Of a stretch of 33,139 nucleotides of DNA, positions 26,498 to 32,505 are shown piece by piece; positions within the stretch are counted from its first letter, which is position 1, and each line of letters opens with the position of its first letter. The position numbers were made by a program, and so were the translations under genes. The notes under the pieces were generated by a model. That model saw only the letters and a list, made by a program, of their open reading frames with translations, ran no database searches and had not been told where the DNA came from. Source of the stretch: a virus; the IMG/VR virus record IMGVR_UViG_3300020204_000209, positions 1 through 33,139 of that record, one strand, 5' to 3'.

Positions 26498-28389
26498 ACT
26501 ATTCTAATATATTGATTGGAGTTTGGATAAGATGAAGTTGAAATGTAATTCGTTGCTGATGTCGAACCACTTGCAATAGTATCTAAAACCATATTGAAAA
26601 CACTTTTATCTGGTTTGTATTGAACAAATAAATCATTTTTCCCAACTACATCATTGGAATCGGGAGAAACTTCAACCTCAATAATATCTTCAGGCCTTTC
26701 AGTTGATGAAACTGCTATAGTATCTATATTAATTTCCCCACGAACATAATCAACAGTGCCGGCATTTCTTTTTACAATAAGAATGTTGTTATTATCAAGA
26801 ACTTTAAAAATAACTAACCTACCCTTTCTTGTGGTTTCTGGTATATCAGTAAAATATAATGTCCCTGAAATGCCAGATATTGTAAACCCTGTTGATTTGA
26901 TATTATACCCTTTAAAATTCATATTGAATTGATTACCATAACAAAGTTCGTATTGTGTATATACATTCTTATTTACTCTAAGATTTCTAACCATTTTCAC
27001 TGTGGTTATGTTTGAAACAATAGAGGAATCGGTTTGGTCAATTAAAGTAGTGAGGTTACTATACTTAAATCTTCCTCCAAATTTATTGATATCGATAGAT
27101 TTGGAATAGAGAGTTACTGCATCTATAATTCTTGTCTTTAATGAATCTATATTTCCAATAAAGTTTGAAGAATAATAGATGGAAGATCTCGTTTCCACAA
27201 AAAGATATTTCAAATCAACAAATTCGGCAATTATTCCAGCTACTGTATAACTTTTTAATTTGCTCAATATTTCTCTTTTATCAAATGATGAAAGATAATT
27301 TGAATTTTTTGGTTTTACTGCAATGAACACTTTTCCATATTGTGGAGGATTTAATTCTTCTCCACCATATGCAGAAACAGATTCGGCATTGTCATAAATG
27401 TATGGAATTACTGTTTCAAAATCTTTTGCAGATACTGCTCTATATTGAGACTGGTATAGTCTTGGCGCATAATATTTGATAGAGGAAACAGACTCTATTT
27501 CAGCACCACCATTTGATGCTAATGTAGTAGTTATCGCAGATACTGTAGTTGTAATTGCATTTGTTTCTGAACTATCGCCAAAAAGAATTCCACTAAAAAG
27601 AAAATTTGATGCACCATTTCCAGCTTCGCCAGAAGTAACAATATAAGAGGCATTAATCACATTATTATTTTCTACCTTCTTTCCAATTATCCCATCACCA
27701 AACAATAACTGATATCTCTCATCTTCTATTTCCTGAATCAAATACACCCTAGAGTTTGAATCAACTCCAACAATATTATCTACTAAAGAATAAGTTTCTT
27801 CCCTATTCGATTCTGCAGAATCAATAATCTTAACTCTTAAAGTAGATGTATCTACAAATGGATTTTCTAAAATAAATCTTTGATTATATTCTGCCGAATT
27901 AACTGTCCACGACTTAGTTACATAATTCCCTTCATATACAACAATATTTGAAAATGTTGCAACATTTTCAATAACTGGAACTGTAATATTTTCGGGAACC
28001 ACAAACTTATAATTTCTTTCCCCAGAAGCACCAATACAAACTAATCCAGCTTTAAGTGTCACACTTTTATAAACTAAAGAAGAATCTAAAGTCACAGTAA
28101 AATTAATTGTTGCCCTTGATGCTCTTCTAGAACGAGGAACATAACCAATATTTCTTGCGAGTGCTACTACATTTTCTCTTAAAGTTGCACTATCGAGAAA
28201 ACTTTCATTGGCAACCATATTTGAGTTGTATGCTGTCAAATATGTATTGTATGCCAATGCATTAATGAGCATTGATAGATTAGATCCTTCAAAATCATAA
28301 TCCGTAAAAGTACTATTTGCTCGCAAATAATCCTTAATAGATTGTTTAATATCGTCAAAATCTAAACTTGTAAACTGTGTTAGAGCCAT
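26494..28389 (-). CDS. gp6: Baseplate wedge protein, gp6-like
   Basis: The 631-aa length is close to T4 gp6 (660 aa as I recall). The pattern is that of gp6/J-type baseplate proteins: LDFDDIKQSIKDYLRANSTF, TDYDFEGSNLSMLINALAYN, ANESFLDSATLRENVVALAR, NIGYVPRSRRASRATINF at the N-terminus; YQLLFGDGIIGK in the middle; and RLYQSQYRAVSAKDFETVIP, then AYGGEELNPPQYGKVFIAVK towards the C-terminal half. In T4 it forms the inner ring that joins the wedges around the hub and changes shape when the sheath contracts. It follows gp25, its known structural partner, by 14 bases and overlaps the following giant gene by four bases. Confidence 0.95.
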   Translation of the reverse strand: MALTQFTSLDFDDIKQSIKDYLRANSTFTDYDFEGSNLSMLINALAYNTYLTAYNSNMVANESFLDSATLRENVVALARNIGYVPRSRRASRATINFTVTLDSSLVYKSVTLKAGLVCIGASGERNYKFVVPENITVPVIENVATFSNIVVYEGNYVTKSWTVNSAEYNQRFILENPFVDTSTLRVKIIDSAESNREETYSLVDNIVGVDSNSRVYLIQEIEDERYQLLFGDGIIGKKVENNNVINASYIVTSGEAGNGASNFLFSGILFGDSSETNAITTTVSAITTTLASNGGAEIESVSSIKYYAPRLYQSQYRAVSAKDFETVIPYIYDNAESVSAYGGEELNPPQYGKVFIAVKPKNSNYLSSFDKREILSKLKSYTVAGIIAEFVDLKYLFVETRSSIYYSSNFIGNIDSLKTRIIDAVTLYSKSIDINKFGGRFKYSNLTTLIDQTDSSIVSNITTVKMVRNLRVNKNVYTQYELCYGNQFNMNFKGYNIKSTGFTISGISGTLYFTDIPETTRKGRLVIFKVLDNNNILIVKRNAGTVDYVRGEINIDTIAVSSTERPEDIIEVEVSPDSNDVVGKNDLFVQYKPDKSVFNMVLDTIASGSTSATNYISTSSYPNSNQYIRIV

Positions 28390-28403
28390 GTTTATTGTGT
28401 ATT

Positions 28404-28808
28404 TTACGGAGTTCTTGCAATAACAAATACTTGATTAAATGTTTGAGGTCCAGCATCAATTGCGCCTATAACATTAAACTGTATAACGACTTCAACTTCA
28501 TTTTCATCAGGTCTAGCTACTGGATCAACTTTTGTTAATTGGACTCTAGGTTCCCATAATGTAATAGCTTCAATTACACTAGATGCGAGAGCATCTAGTG
28601 TAATAAAATCAACTTGCTCAAATAAAGAATCATAAACTCTACTACCAAATCTCGGTTCAAATGGCCTTTCACCCAAACGAGTAAGTAAAATATTACGAAG
28701 AGAGGTTTTAATAGCATCAAGATCCTTTACTGTCCCAATATCTTTTGTTGTCGGATTGTTTACCAACGATAAAGAAAGATCTATAAATTTAGATGCTGGT
28801 ACTGGCAC
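28404..28808 (-). CDS. gp25: Baseplate wedge protein, gp25-like
   Basis: At 134 aa this matches gp25 (132 aa in T4 as I recall), a lysozyme-fold baseplate wedge component at the sheath-initiation point. Conserved segments are KDIGTVKDLDAIKTSLRNIL, LTRLGERPFEPRFGSRVYDS and LFEQVDFITLDALASSVIEA. The start is GTG at 28806-28808 (VPVPASKFIDLS); no ATG fits. No clear Shine-Dalgarno sequence precedes it, but a late-promoter motif lies 32 bases upstream. Codons 69-79 contain a perfect 14-bp hairpin. Confidence 0.95.
   Translation of the reverse strand: MPVPASKFIDLSLSLVNNPTTKDIGTVKDLDAIKTSLRNILLTRLGERPFEPRFGSRVYDSLFEQVDFITLDALASSVIEAITLWEPRVQLTKVDPVARPDENEVEVVIQFNVIGAIDAGPQTFNQVFVIARTP
28573..28604. 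repeat. Perfect 14-bp hairpin with tetraloop inside gp25
   Basis: Bases 28573-28586 and 28591-28604 are exact reverse complements (arm ATTACACTAGATGC) around a four-base loop. It lies in codons for ITLDALASSVI. No T-run follows on either strand, so it does not look like a terminator. Confidence 0.92.
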
Positions 28809-28839
28809 AATAAAAACGGTTTATTATTGTTTTACAAAT

Positions 28840-28846
28840 TATTTAT
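28840..28846 (-). promoter_or_regulatory. Candidate T4-type late promoter for gp25
   Basis: ATAAATA on the minus strand lies in the 47-base gap between the 83-aa gene and gp25. The predicted leader is about 26 bases. It heads the run of baseplate genes gp25, gp6 and the giant protein. Confidence 0.6.
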
Positions 28847-28855
28847 TAAGCATTT

Positions 28856-29107
28856 TTACCACTTTTTTCCGTAAGTTGGTTCAGTTCCATAAGACCAATC
28901 ATCATAATCTTCATCATTTCGAATTTTTTGATGAATTTCTTCTTGTTGTTTAAAATCATGTGGTTTTTCATGCGAATTCATGATCTCTTGAAGAAATTTT
29001 TTCTTCTCTTCTTTAATATCAATAGTCTCAATTGACCCATAATCGGTCACTAAGCGATCTGTGCCCCACATTTTCATCATATATTCTGTGTTCCTGTCGG
29101 ATTCCAT
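28856..29107 (-). CDS. Hypothetical phage protein, 83 aa
   Basis: I do not recognise this protein beyond a general likeness to small cyanophage proteins. It is hydrophilic and highly charged, with a Lys/Glu-rich helix (DIKEEKKKFLQEIMNSHEK, then QQEEIHQKIRNDEDYDDW) and an aromatic C-terminus. There is no signal peptide or membrane segment. The ATG at 29105-29107 has a good AGGAG ribosome-binding site 9 bases upstream, and it overlaps the end of the 177-aa gene by 31 bases, so the two are probably translated from one message. It ends just before the gp25 late promoter. Confidence 0.7.
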   Translation of the reverse strand: MESDRNTEYMMKMWGTDRLVTDYGSIETIDIKEEKKKFLQEIMNSHEKPHDFKQQEEIHQKIRNDEDYDDWSYGTEPTYGKKW

Positions 29108-29610
29108 GGATTTTCTCCTGATTTTTGTAAATCAGAACTTTTTACGGGGTTGCTATCCCGTGTTTTGATGATATCAACATCATCCTCAAGTATTTCCTTC
29201 AGATATTTTTCATCCCAGAGATCGTAGTAAGAGGTTTTTGCCAATTTTTCTCTGAAATGCCTCAATTTTTGTGTTGGTTGAGCTAAAATTAAGTTATATT
29301 TTTGATTATTTGTCTGTATTCCATTGATGAATGTATCATATGACTTGCAATCTTCAAAAAATTTCCAATTTTTATGCTTTAAATTATAATGTTCAACCCA
29401 ATATTGAACAGTTTCTAAATCAAACTCATCTTCTACAATGTATATTATAACTTGATATCCATCAATTGGCACGATTTCTTTTGCAGAGCACTCTACAATC
29501 TTAAAAATTGCCTTTGATGCATATGGACACACTGCAAATCCACCTAACTCTGGTCTTACCTTAGATACTTCATGTATCCAATCTAAAATATGCCTTTCTT
29601 TTTCGGACAT
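29077..29610 (-). CDS. Hypothetical phage protein, 177 aa
   Basis: The core (MSEKERHILDWIHEVSKVRP, then ELGGFAVCPYASKAIFKIVE) contains a CPYA motif after a helical start; similar CP[FY]A motifs occur in some proteins of unknown function, and I assign no role. A second part (DLWDEKYLKEILEDDVDIIK) is helical and the C-terminus is Asn/Pro/Gly-rich. The frame extends 13 codons further to an ATG at 29647-29649, but that extension is encoded by an intrinsic terminator (29611-29644), so I prefer the ATG at 29608-29610, directly after the terminator T-run. No Shine-Dalgarno sequence precedes either ATG, so the way the gene is expressed is unclear (read-through or an unseen promoter). Confidence 0.7.
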   Translation of the reverse strand: MSEKERHILDWIHEVSKVRPELGGFAVCPYASKAIFKIVECSAKEIVPIDGYQVIIYIVEDEFDLETVQYWVEHYNLKHKNWKFFEDCKSYDTFINGIQTNNQKYNLILAQPTQKLRHFREKLAKTSYYDLWDEKYLKEILEDDVDIIKTRDSNPVKSSDLQKSGENPWNPTGTQNI

Positions 29611-29644
29611 AAAAAAAGAGTGCCTAATGTTATTTAAGCACTCT
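29611..29644 (-). terminator. Intrinsic terminator closing the glycosyltransferase unit
   Basis: On the minus strand a 7-bp stem AGAGTGC / GCACTCT (29638-29644 with 29617-29623) and a 14-base loop are followed at once by seven T residues (29611-29617). It lies 16 bases after the stop of the 47-aa gene. Confidence 0.85.
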
Positions 29645-29659
29645 GACATTTCTATTCAA

Positions 29660-29803
29660 TTATTTACCTTGTCCACGGTATTTCTTTTTCCTTCCATTAC
29701 GAGAAGTTGCCGAAAGTAGTGTACGAGAAGAGCGGCCCTGACGAGTTTTCTTCGGAGCGCCTGGTTCAAATAAAGTTTTGTTTAATCCGCCTTTTGCTGC
29801 CAT
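29660..29803 (-). CDS. Small basic conserved cyanophage protein, 47 aa
   Basis: This short frame (MAAKGGLNKTLFEPGAPKKT, then RQGRSSRTLLSATSRNG and KKKYRGQGK) has 14 Lys/Arg in 47 residues and no acidic residue except one Glu. I recognise it as a conserved tiny basic protein of T4-like cyanophages; its function is unknown, though the charge and low complexity suggest binding to nucleic acid or to an acidic surface. A strong GGAGG ribosome-binding site precedes the ATG. The start lies one base after the stop of the 53-aa gene, and an intrinsic terminator follows, so this is the last gene of a three-gene unit. Confidence 0.88.
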   Translation of the reverse strand: MAAKGGLNKTLFEPGAPKKTRQGRSSRTLLSATSRNGRKKKYRGQGK

Positions 29804-29804
29804 T

Positions 29805-29966
29805 TCAAATTTCCTCCATTTCTAATAAATTTGGGTCAAAACTTTGATCACCTTGAAAAAATTTTTCAGCATAATCTTGAAGAATATTTGCTGATTCTTC
29901 AAAGGTTTGGTCTTTGTGTATAACTCTACCACCGTAGATTACATTATACTTTTTAACTTCTGTCAT
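29805..29966 (-). CDS. Small conserved phage protein, 53 aa, function unknown
   Basis: The 53-aa product begins MTEVKKYNVIYGGRVIHKD and continues QTFEESANILQDYAEKFFQ; the pattern of two beta strands followed by a helix is plausible for a small alpha/beta fold. I recall similar short proteins in cyanophages but know no function. It starts five bases after the glycosyltransferase stop, and its last codons contain the ribosome-binding site of the 47-aa gene, so the three genes are tightly coupled. Confidence 0.82.
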   Translation of the reverse strand: MTEVKKYNVIYGGRVIHKDQTFEESANILQDYAEKFFQGDQSFDPNLLEMEEI

Positions 29967-29971
29967 TGTTA

Positions 29972-30751
29972 TCAAATAACGCGAGTTTTTTCATGCCCGA
30001 CTCTAATACGAGGATCGCACCAGATTTCAAAACCTTCTTCCTTTGCATCAAGACAGAAGGACACATCCTCTCCACACATATCCTGAACGGCACCTGATTC
30101 AAATACCTGCATCTTTGGAGCGAACCAAGGATACTCAAGATTCTCAAAGACACCTTTCTTAATCAGAACCCAACCAAACCCAGTGTAGTCTACAGTAAAG
30201 GGCTTGCGACGCTTTGCCATGGTGTCACCAGTTTCGTGATTCATGACTCCACCATTACTACGGAAGTCATCTTCCTCTAACCAATGTGCCACTGAGGTTG
30301 TGCGCCCATCTTCGGTCATGTACCAACCAGCAGCGATTTCTTTTTCTGGCACATCATTCTCCGGATCTCCGAGAGCCAACGCAGCAAGTTGCCAGAACTT
30401 TTCTGTGTTGAAGACAATATCCGAGTCAATCCAAAGTTGATAGTCGTAGGCGAGTTTACCATCCCAGGGTACTTGCTTTGGGCCACGAAGAACATTCGCA
30501 CCAAGGCACTTGCATCGGGCAAAGTTAACCATTGACGAATAGTCTTGTGAGATTTGAATACTCACACCATTTTGCACAAGATCAAAGCAGAGTTGTACAA
30601 AGTTCTTCAGAAAAGTAAAAGAGCATCCTCGACCAGGAAGACAGAATACTAAACTTTTACCTCTGAACTGTTCTTTAATTTTTTCATAGTCCCATTCTTC
30701 AGCCTTTGCTGGAATAGGATTTTTTGCTTTTACAGTGAATCCTTTTGCCAT
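29972..30751 (-). CDS. Glycosyltransferase-like protein (GT-A type), 259 aa
   Basis: The protein has a GT-A-type pattern: an N-terminal strand KSLVFCLPGRGCSFTFLKNF at about 32-51, a metal- and sugar-nucleotide-binding DSD within WIDSDIVF (residues 107-114, DSD at 109-111), a VDYTGFGWVLIKKGVFENL segment at about 187-205, a GEDVSFCLDAKEEGFEI segment at 227-243 with the acidic pair EDV, and a late VGH (251-253) that is a usual metal ligand position. It should transfer a sugar from a nucleotide sugar; the acceptor (phage DNA, virion or host envelope) cannot be read from sequence. Similar proteins are frequent in cyanophages. It is the first gene of a unit with a host-type promoter and a terminator, and has clearly higher G+C than the baseplate genes. 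Confidence 0.85.
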   Translation of the reverse strand: MAKGFTVKAKNPIPAKAEEWDYEKIKEQFRGKSLVFCLPGRGCSFTFLKNFVQLCFDLVQNGVSIQISQDYSSMVNFARCKCLGANVLRGPKQVPWDGKLAYDYQLWIDSDIVFNTEKFWQLAALALGDPENDVPEKEIAAGWYMTEDGRTTSVAHWLEEDDFRSNGGVMNHETGDTMAKRRKPFTVDYTGFGWVLIKKGVFENLEYPWFAPKMQVFESGAVQDMCGEDVSFCLDAKEEGFEIWCDPRIRVGHEKTRVI

Positions 30752-30775
30752 AAGTTGAATAAACCTTCAATGTCA

Positions 30776-30805
30776 ATTCTATCAGTCTATATATGCATTT
30801 GTCAA
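30776..30805 (-). promoter_or_regulatory. Sigma70-like promoter for the glycosyltransferase unit
   Basis: On the minus strand TTGACA (30800-30805) and TAGAAT (30776-30781) are separated by 18 bases, and TGA in front of TAGAAT gives a TGn extended -10. The start would be near 30769, about 18 bases before the ATG. It overlaps the stop codon of the 70-aa gene. Confidence 0.75.
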
Positions 30806-31014
30806 TGAGAAGATTCCAAGATTGCTGACTTGTTTATTGTCAATTCTTCATATGAAAGATCTTCAATATTATAGTCAGTATGCACAAGTCCTACTAAATT
30901 TTTGAGAGTTGTCCATGCCGTCTCGAATTCCTCCTCCTTTACGGAGTGCATGAGGCAGTGATTCTTTGCGTAGATGTGGTATATTCTCTCAATCCCTGTA
31001 GAAGTTTCTCTCAT
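30802..31014 (-). CDS. Small conserved cyanophage protein, 70 aa, function unknown
   Basis: The region IERIYHIYAKNHCLMHSVKE followed by EEFETAWTTLKNLVGLVHTD and YNIEDLSYEELTINK is a pattern I remember from several T4-like cyanophages, where the role is unknown. The predicted fold is strand, strand, helix, then a short strand. The start at 31012-31014 lies 10 bases after the stop of the 54-aa membrane protein. The length agrees with its relatives as I remember them. It is soluble, with no signal or membrane segment. It is probably an early gene because it lies among sigma70-like promoters. Confidence 0.82.
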   Translation of the reverse strand: MRETSTGIERIYHIYAKNHCLMHSVKEEEFETAWTTLKNLVGLVHTDYNIEDLSYEELTINKSAILESSH

Positions 31015-31024
31015 AAACCATATG

Positions 31025-31189
31025 TTACCTACTCATCACATTATATAGGTACACAATCAGCATTCCCAGAGGCACTCCGAATATCGTGAAAACCTGTCTT
31101 GGATACCGTATTAACCACCCTGCGAAAACGACCTTCCAGAAGTGCCAGTACGGTTTGCGACGATAATTCTTAGAGTTTCTACGAGACAT
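31025..31189 (-). CDS. Small single-pass membrane protein, 54 aa
   Basis: The protein starts with a strongly basic segment (MSRRNSKNYRRKPYWHFWK) and has one clear hydrophobic helix at about residues 33-52 (VFTIFGVPLGMLIVYLYNV), with an aromatic, amphipathic stretch (FWKVVFAGWLIRYP) between them. The positive-inside rule places the N-terminus in the cytoplasm. I do not recognise the family. It precedes the 70-aa gene by 10 bases. The most likely promoter is in the duplicated 43-bp repeat upstream (31262-31359). Small membrane proteins in phage early regions often act on the host envelope or exclude other phages, but that is only a suggestion here. Confidence 0.72.
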   Translation of the reverse strand: MSRRNSKNYRRKPYWHFWKVVFAGWLIRYPRQVFTIFGVPLGMLIVYLYNVMSR

Positions 31190-31261
31190 ATCCAGATATA
31201 TGTGATCTCTTCATAAAAGGTTGTGTGAGTGGAAATTTTTGGGAAAATTTTTTTGTTTGTC

Positions 31262-31359
31262 ATTTTTTATGAATCCATTCTAACACTTGAAATACCTCCG
31301 GGAAATTTTTTATGAGTCCATTCTAACACTTGAAATACCTCCGGGAAATTTTTTATGAG
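31262..31359. repeat. Tandem direct repeat, 43-bp unit, 2.3 copies
   Basis: Units 31262-31304 and 31305-31347 differ at one base that I can see (GAATCCA versus GAGTCCA), and the first 12 bases of a third unit follow at 31348-31359. Read on the minus strand each unit has GGAGG, then GTGTTAGAATGG, which is both a ribosome site followed by GTG and an extended -10 element TGTTAGAAT. The unit length is not a multiple of three, so it cannot be a simple in-frame peptide repeat. Confidence 0.93.
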
Positions 31360-31465
31360 ATTGATATTTAGAGGTCGATTTGTCACCTCTGTAGGTTAGG
31401 GTAGTTAGCTATTTTAATATAGGGCGCCCAAAATATAACAAACCCCACCAAACTTAGACTGCTCT

Positions 31466-31501
31466 TCACGAATGCTGCCAATACGAATCAACCATTCGTG
31501 A
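31466..31501. repeat. 9-bp inverted repeat after the HicA-like gene
   Basis: TCACGAATG (31466-31474) and CATTCGTGA (31493-31501) are exact reverse complements with an 18-base loop. It begins seven bases after the stop codon of the HicA-like gene on the minus strand. No T-run follows, so it may protect the 3' end of the message rather than terminate it. Confidence 0.75.
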
Positions 31502-31507
31502 TATACC

Positions 31508-31693
31508 TCAAGCCACAGCCATTCTTTTAAGTTGACGCTCAATCTGTCGCAGAGCATTGACATCAGAAGGAGAGCTACTAGTGGTAACAATGCGACCATC
31601 CAAATCTTTCCAGATCATGTGTGATGATTTGCGATGAAGAGTGTAACCATAGCTCTTCATCAGTTGCTCCCTTTGACGATCAAGCTTCTTCAT
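31508..31693 (-). CDS. HicA-like small protein without HicB partner, 61 aa
   Basis: The sequence GYTLHRKSSHMIWKDLDGRI followed by VTTSSSPSDVNALRQIERQL resembles the HicA toxin layout: a basic N-terminal helix, a strand with an SSH (catalytic-type His at residue 25), a short W/F-K segment, a Gly turn, a T/S-S-P-S-D loop and a C-terminal helix. HicA proteins are small double-stranded-RNA-binding-fold mRNA interferases of about 60 aa. No HicB antitoxin gene is beside it: the next genes are 55 aa and 62 aa and look unrelated. It may therefore be a phage enzyme against host mRNA or simply an RNA-binding protein. The fold assignment is by pattern only. No clear ribosome-binding site precedes the ATG. 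Confidence 0.7.
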   Translation of the reverse strand: MKKLDRQREQLMKSYGYTLHRKSSHMIWKDLDGRIVTTSSSPSDVNALRQIERQLKRMAVA

Positions 31694-31730
31694 GGTGTGA
31701 ATAGCAAAATGAAAGAGGAAAGTGAGAATC

Positions 31731-31752
31731 AGAGGGGCTCAATGGCCCCTCT
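31731..31752. repeat. Strong GC-rich hairpin between two tiny genes
   Basis: AGAGGGGC (31731-31738) pairs with GCCCCTCT (31745-31752) around six bases. It lies 11 bases after the stop of the 55-aa gene on the minus strand. There is no T-run on either side, so an mRNA-stabilising or processing role is more likely than intrinsic termination. Confidence 0.8.
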
Positions 31753-31762
31753 GCATCATACA

Positions 31763-31930
31763 TCAGAAGTCGATAGCCTCCAGAGTACCAGTAGAGATCG
31801 CAGCATAATGTGCAGCGGCATCGTTGATATTCTCTTGAGTCATATCCTCAACCAGAGTATCAAGGATCTGCAGAATCTCGTTGCCGTTGTTACCTTGAGC
31901 CAGGAGAGAGGTGAGAACTTGCTTGGTCAT
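31763..31930 (-). CDS. Small conserved cyanophage protein, 55 aa, function unknown
   Basis: The product MTKQVLTSLLAQGNNGNEIL continuing QILDTLVEDMTQENINDAAA, then HYAAISTGTLEAIDF, matches a short cyanophage family I remember only as hypothetical (GNxGxEILQIL, AAxYAAIS). It is acidic and probably two helices joined by a turn. The open frame extends 21 codons further upstream to 31993, but that stretch (MRCAPIKTLTQHTVSYSFLY) is not part of the family and includes the promoter-like TATAAA, so I use the ATG at 31928-31930. A GC-rich hairpin follows the stop. Confidence 0.8.
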   Translation of the reverse strand: MTKQVLTSLLAQGNNGNEILQILDTLVEDMTQENINDAAAHYAAISTGTLEAIDF

Positions 31931-32022
31931 GATGTAAAGAAAAGAGTAAGAAACTGTGTGTTGTGTGAGTGTCTTTATAGGGGCGCATCTCATTCCCCTT
32001 TGTTGTTACTTAAGAGACGAAA

Positions 32023-32211
32023 TCAGAACGCAAGGAGTGTAGAATTGTGCTCTGCCACACTGATAGTTCCCTGATGAAGTTCAGTGTTCAGGGTATACAT
32101 CAGGTCACAGAACTCGCTATAACGCTTGGGGGCAAAGTGGTACAGGAAGAAGATTTTGCGGGGAATTGGATTCTTCATCGTGTAACCGAAATTGCGAATC
32201 TGGTTGAGCAT
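32023..32211 (-). CDS. Small conserved cyanophage protein, 62 aa, function unknown
   Basis: The sequence MLNQIRNFGYTMKNPIPRKI and FFLYHFAPKRYSEFCDLMYT looks like a real folded protein, with a conserved-looking YHFAPKRYSEFCD core and a helix after it. I believe related short proteins occur in cyanophages, with unknown function. The frame extends upstream to an ATG at 32259, but that overlaps a TATAGT -10-like element (32260-32265) and a GGGGC hairpin, so the ATG at 32209-32211 is preferred. The last residues (SVAEHNSTLLAF) are hydrophobic. No strong ribosome-binding site is visible. Confidence 0.72.
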   Translation of the reverse strand: MLNQIRNFGYTMKNPIPRKIFFLYHFAPKRYSEFCDLMYTLNTELHQGTISVAEHNSTLLAF

Positions 32212-32304
32212 TAGTGGTAAGTCTTGAGTGTTAGCGGGGCGGTGATGTGTGCCCCTCATACTATAGGTACAGTTTAGACGATCCTAACTTTAATACCGTG
32301 AAGA

Positions 32305-32478
32305 TTACCAGCGGTCAGGTGTACTTAGGTCTTCAACGTAAGCATCACACTTCTCTGCAGGTTCCAACTTGAATAACTTCTCCCAATCAATCTGATGTGG
32401 GTCGAAGTCACCGAACACTGATAGATCCAGAGTGATTCTATAACGCTGCTTCTGTGCTTGAGTGTAGGCAACTGACAT
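32305..32478 (-). CDS. Small conserved cyanophage protein, 57 aa, function unknown
   Basis: MSVAYTQAQKQRYRITLDLS, VFGDFDPHQIDWEKLFKLEP and CDAYVEDLSTPDRW form a pattern I recognise from T4-like cyanophages (RYRITLDL, DFxPHQIxWEKxF, YVEDLSxPDRW). The function is unknown to me. A strand-helix-strand fold is likely. A good AGGAG ribosome-binding site lies eight bases before the ATG and a near-consensus sigma70 promoter lies just upstream (32506-32534), so it is the first gene of an early leftward transcript. A longer frame on the same strand at 32325-32534 overlaps it out of phase and is a shadow. Confidence 0.9.
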   Translation of the reverse strand: MSVAYTQAQKQRYRITLDLSVFGDFDPHQIDWEKLFKLEPAEKCDAYVEDLSTPDRW

Positions 32479-32505
32479 AAGTGCGCTCCTTGGTGTTCTT
32501 GAGGT

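Larger units (their letters stand above)
31190..31507. other. Non-coding stretch with tandem repeat and hairpins
   Basis: I find no convincing gene in these 318 bases. They hold the 43-bp tandem repeat (31262-31359), a 6-bp hairpin AGAGGT / ACCTCT at 31370-31390, the palindrome GGGCGCCC near 31422-31429, and a 9-bp inverted repeat at 31466-31501 just after the HicA-like gene. A weak 28-codon hydrophobic frame with a GTG start (31383-31469, minus) and the tail of a frame running on from 31599 to 31414 are present but unsupported. Confidence 0.7.

Noticed and set aside
31383-31469. 28-codon GTG-started hydrophobic peptide on the minus strand
   Set aside because: It has a membrane-like stretch but no ribosome-binding site and no known relative, so it is not listed as a gene.
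31634-32074. A 146-codon plus-strand open frame
   Set aside because: It is antisense to the HicA-like and 55-aa genes, whose sequences look like real proteins, has no ribosome-binding site, and its composition is not protein-like.
32260-32265. TATAGT as a -10 element for the 62-aa gene
   Set aside because: The matching -35 position has only a weak match (TTAGGA at 16 bases), so it is not called as a promoter.
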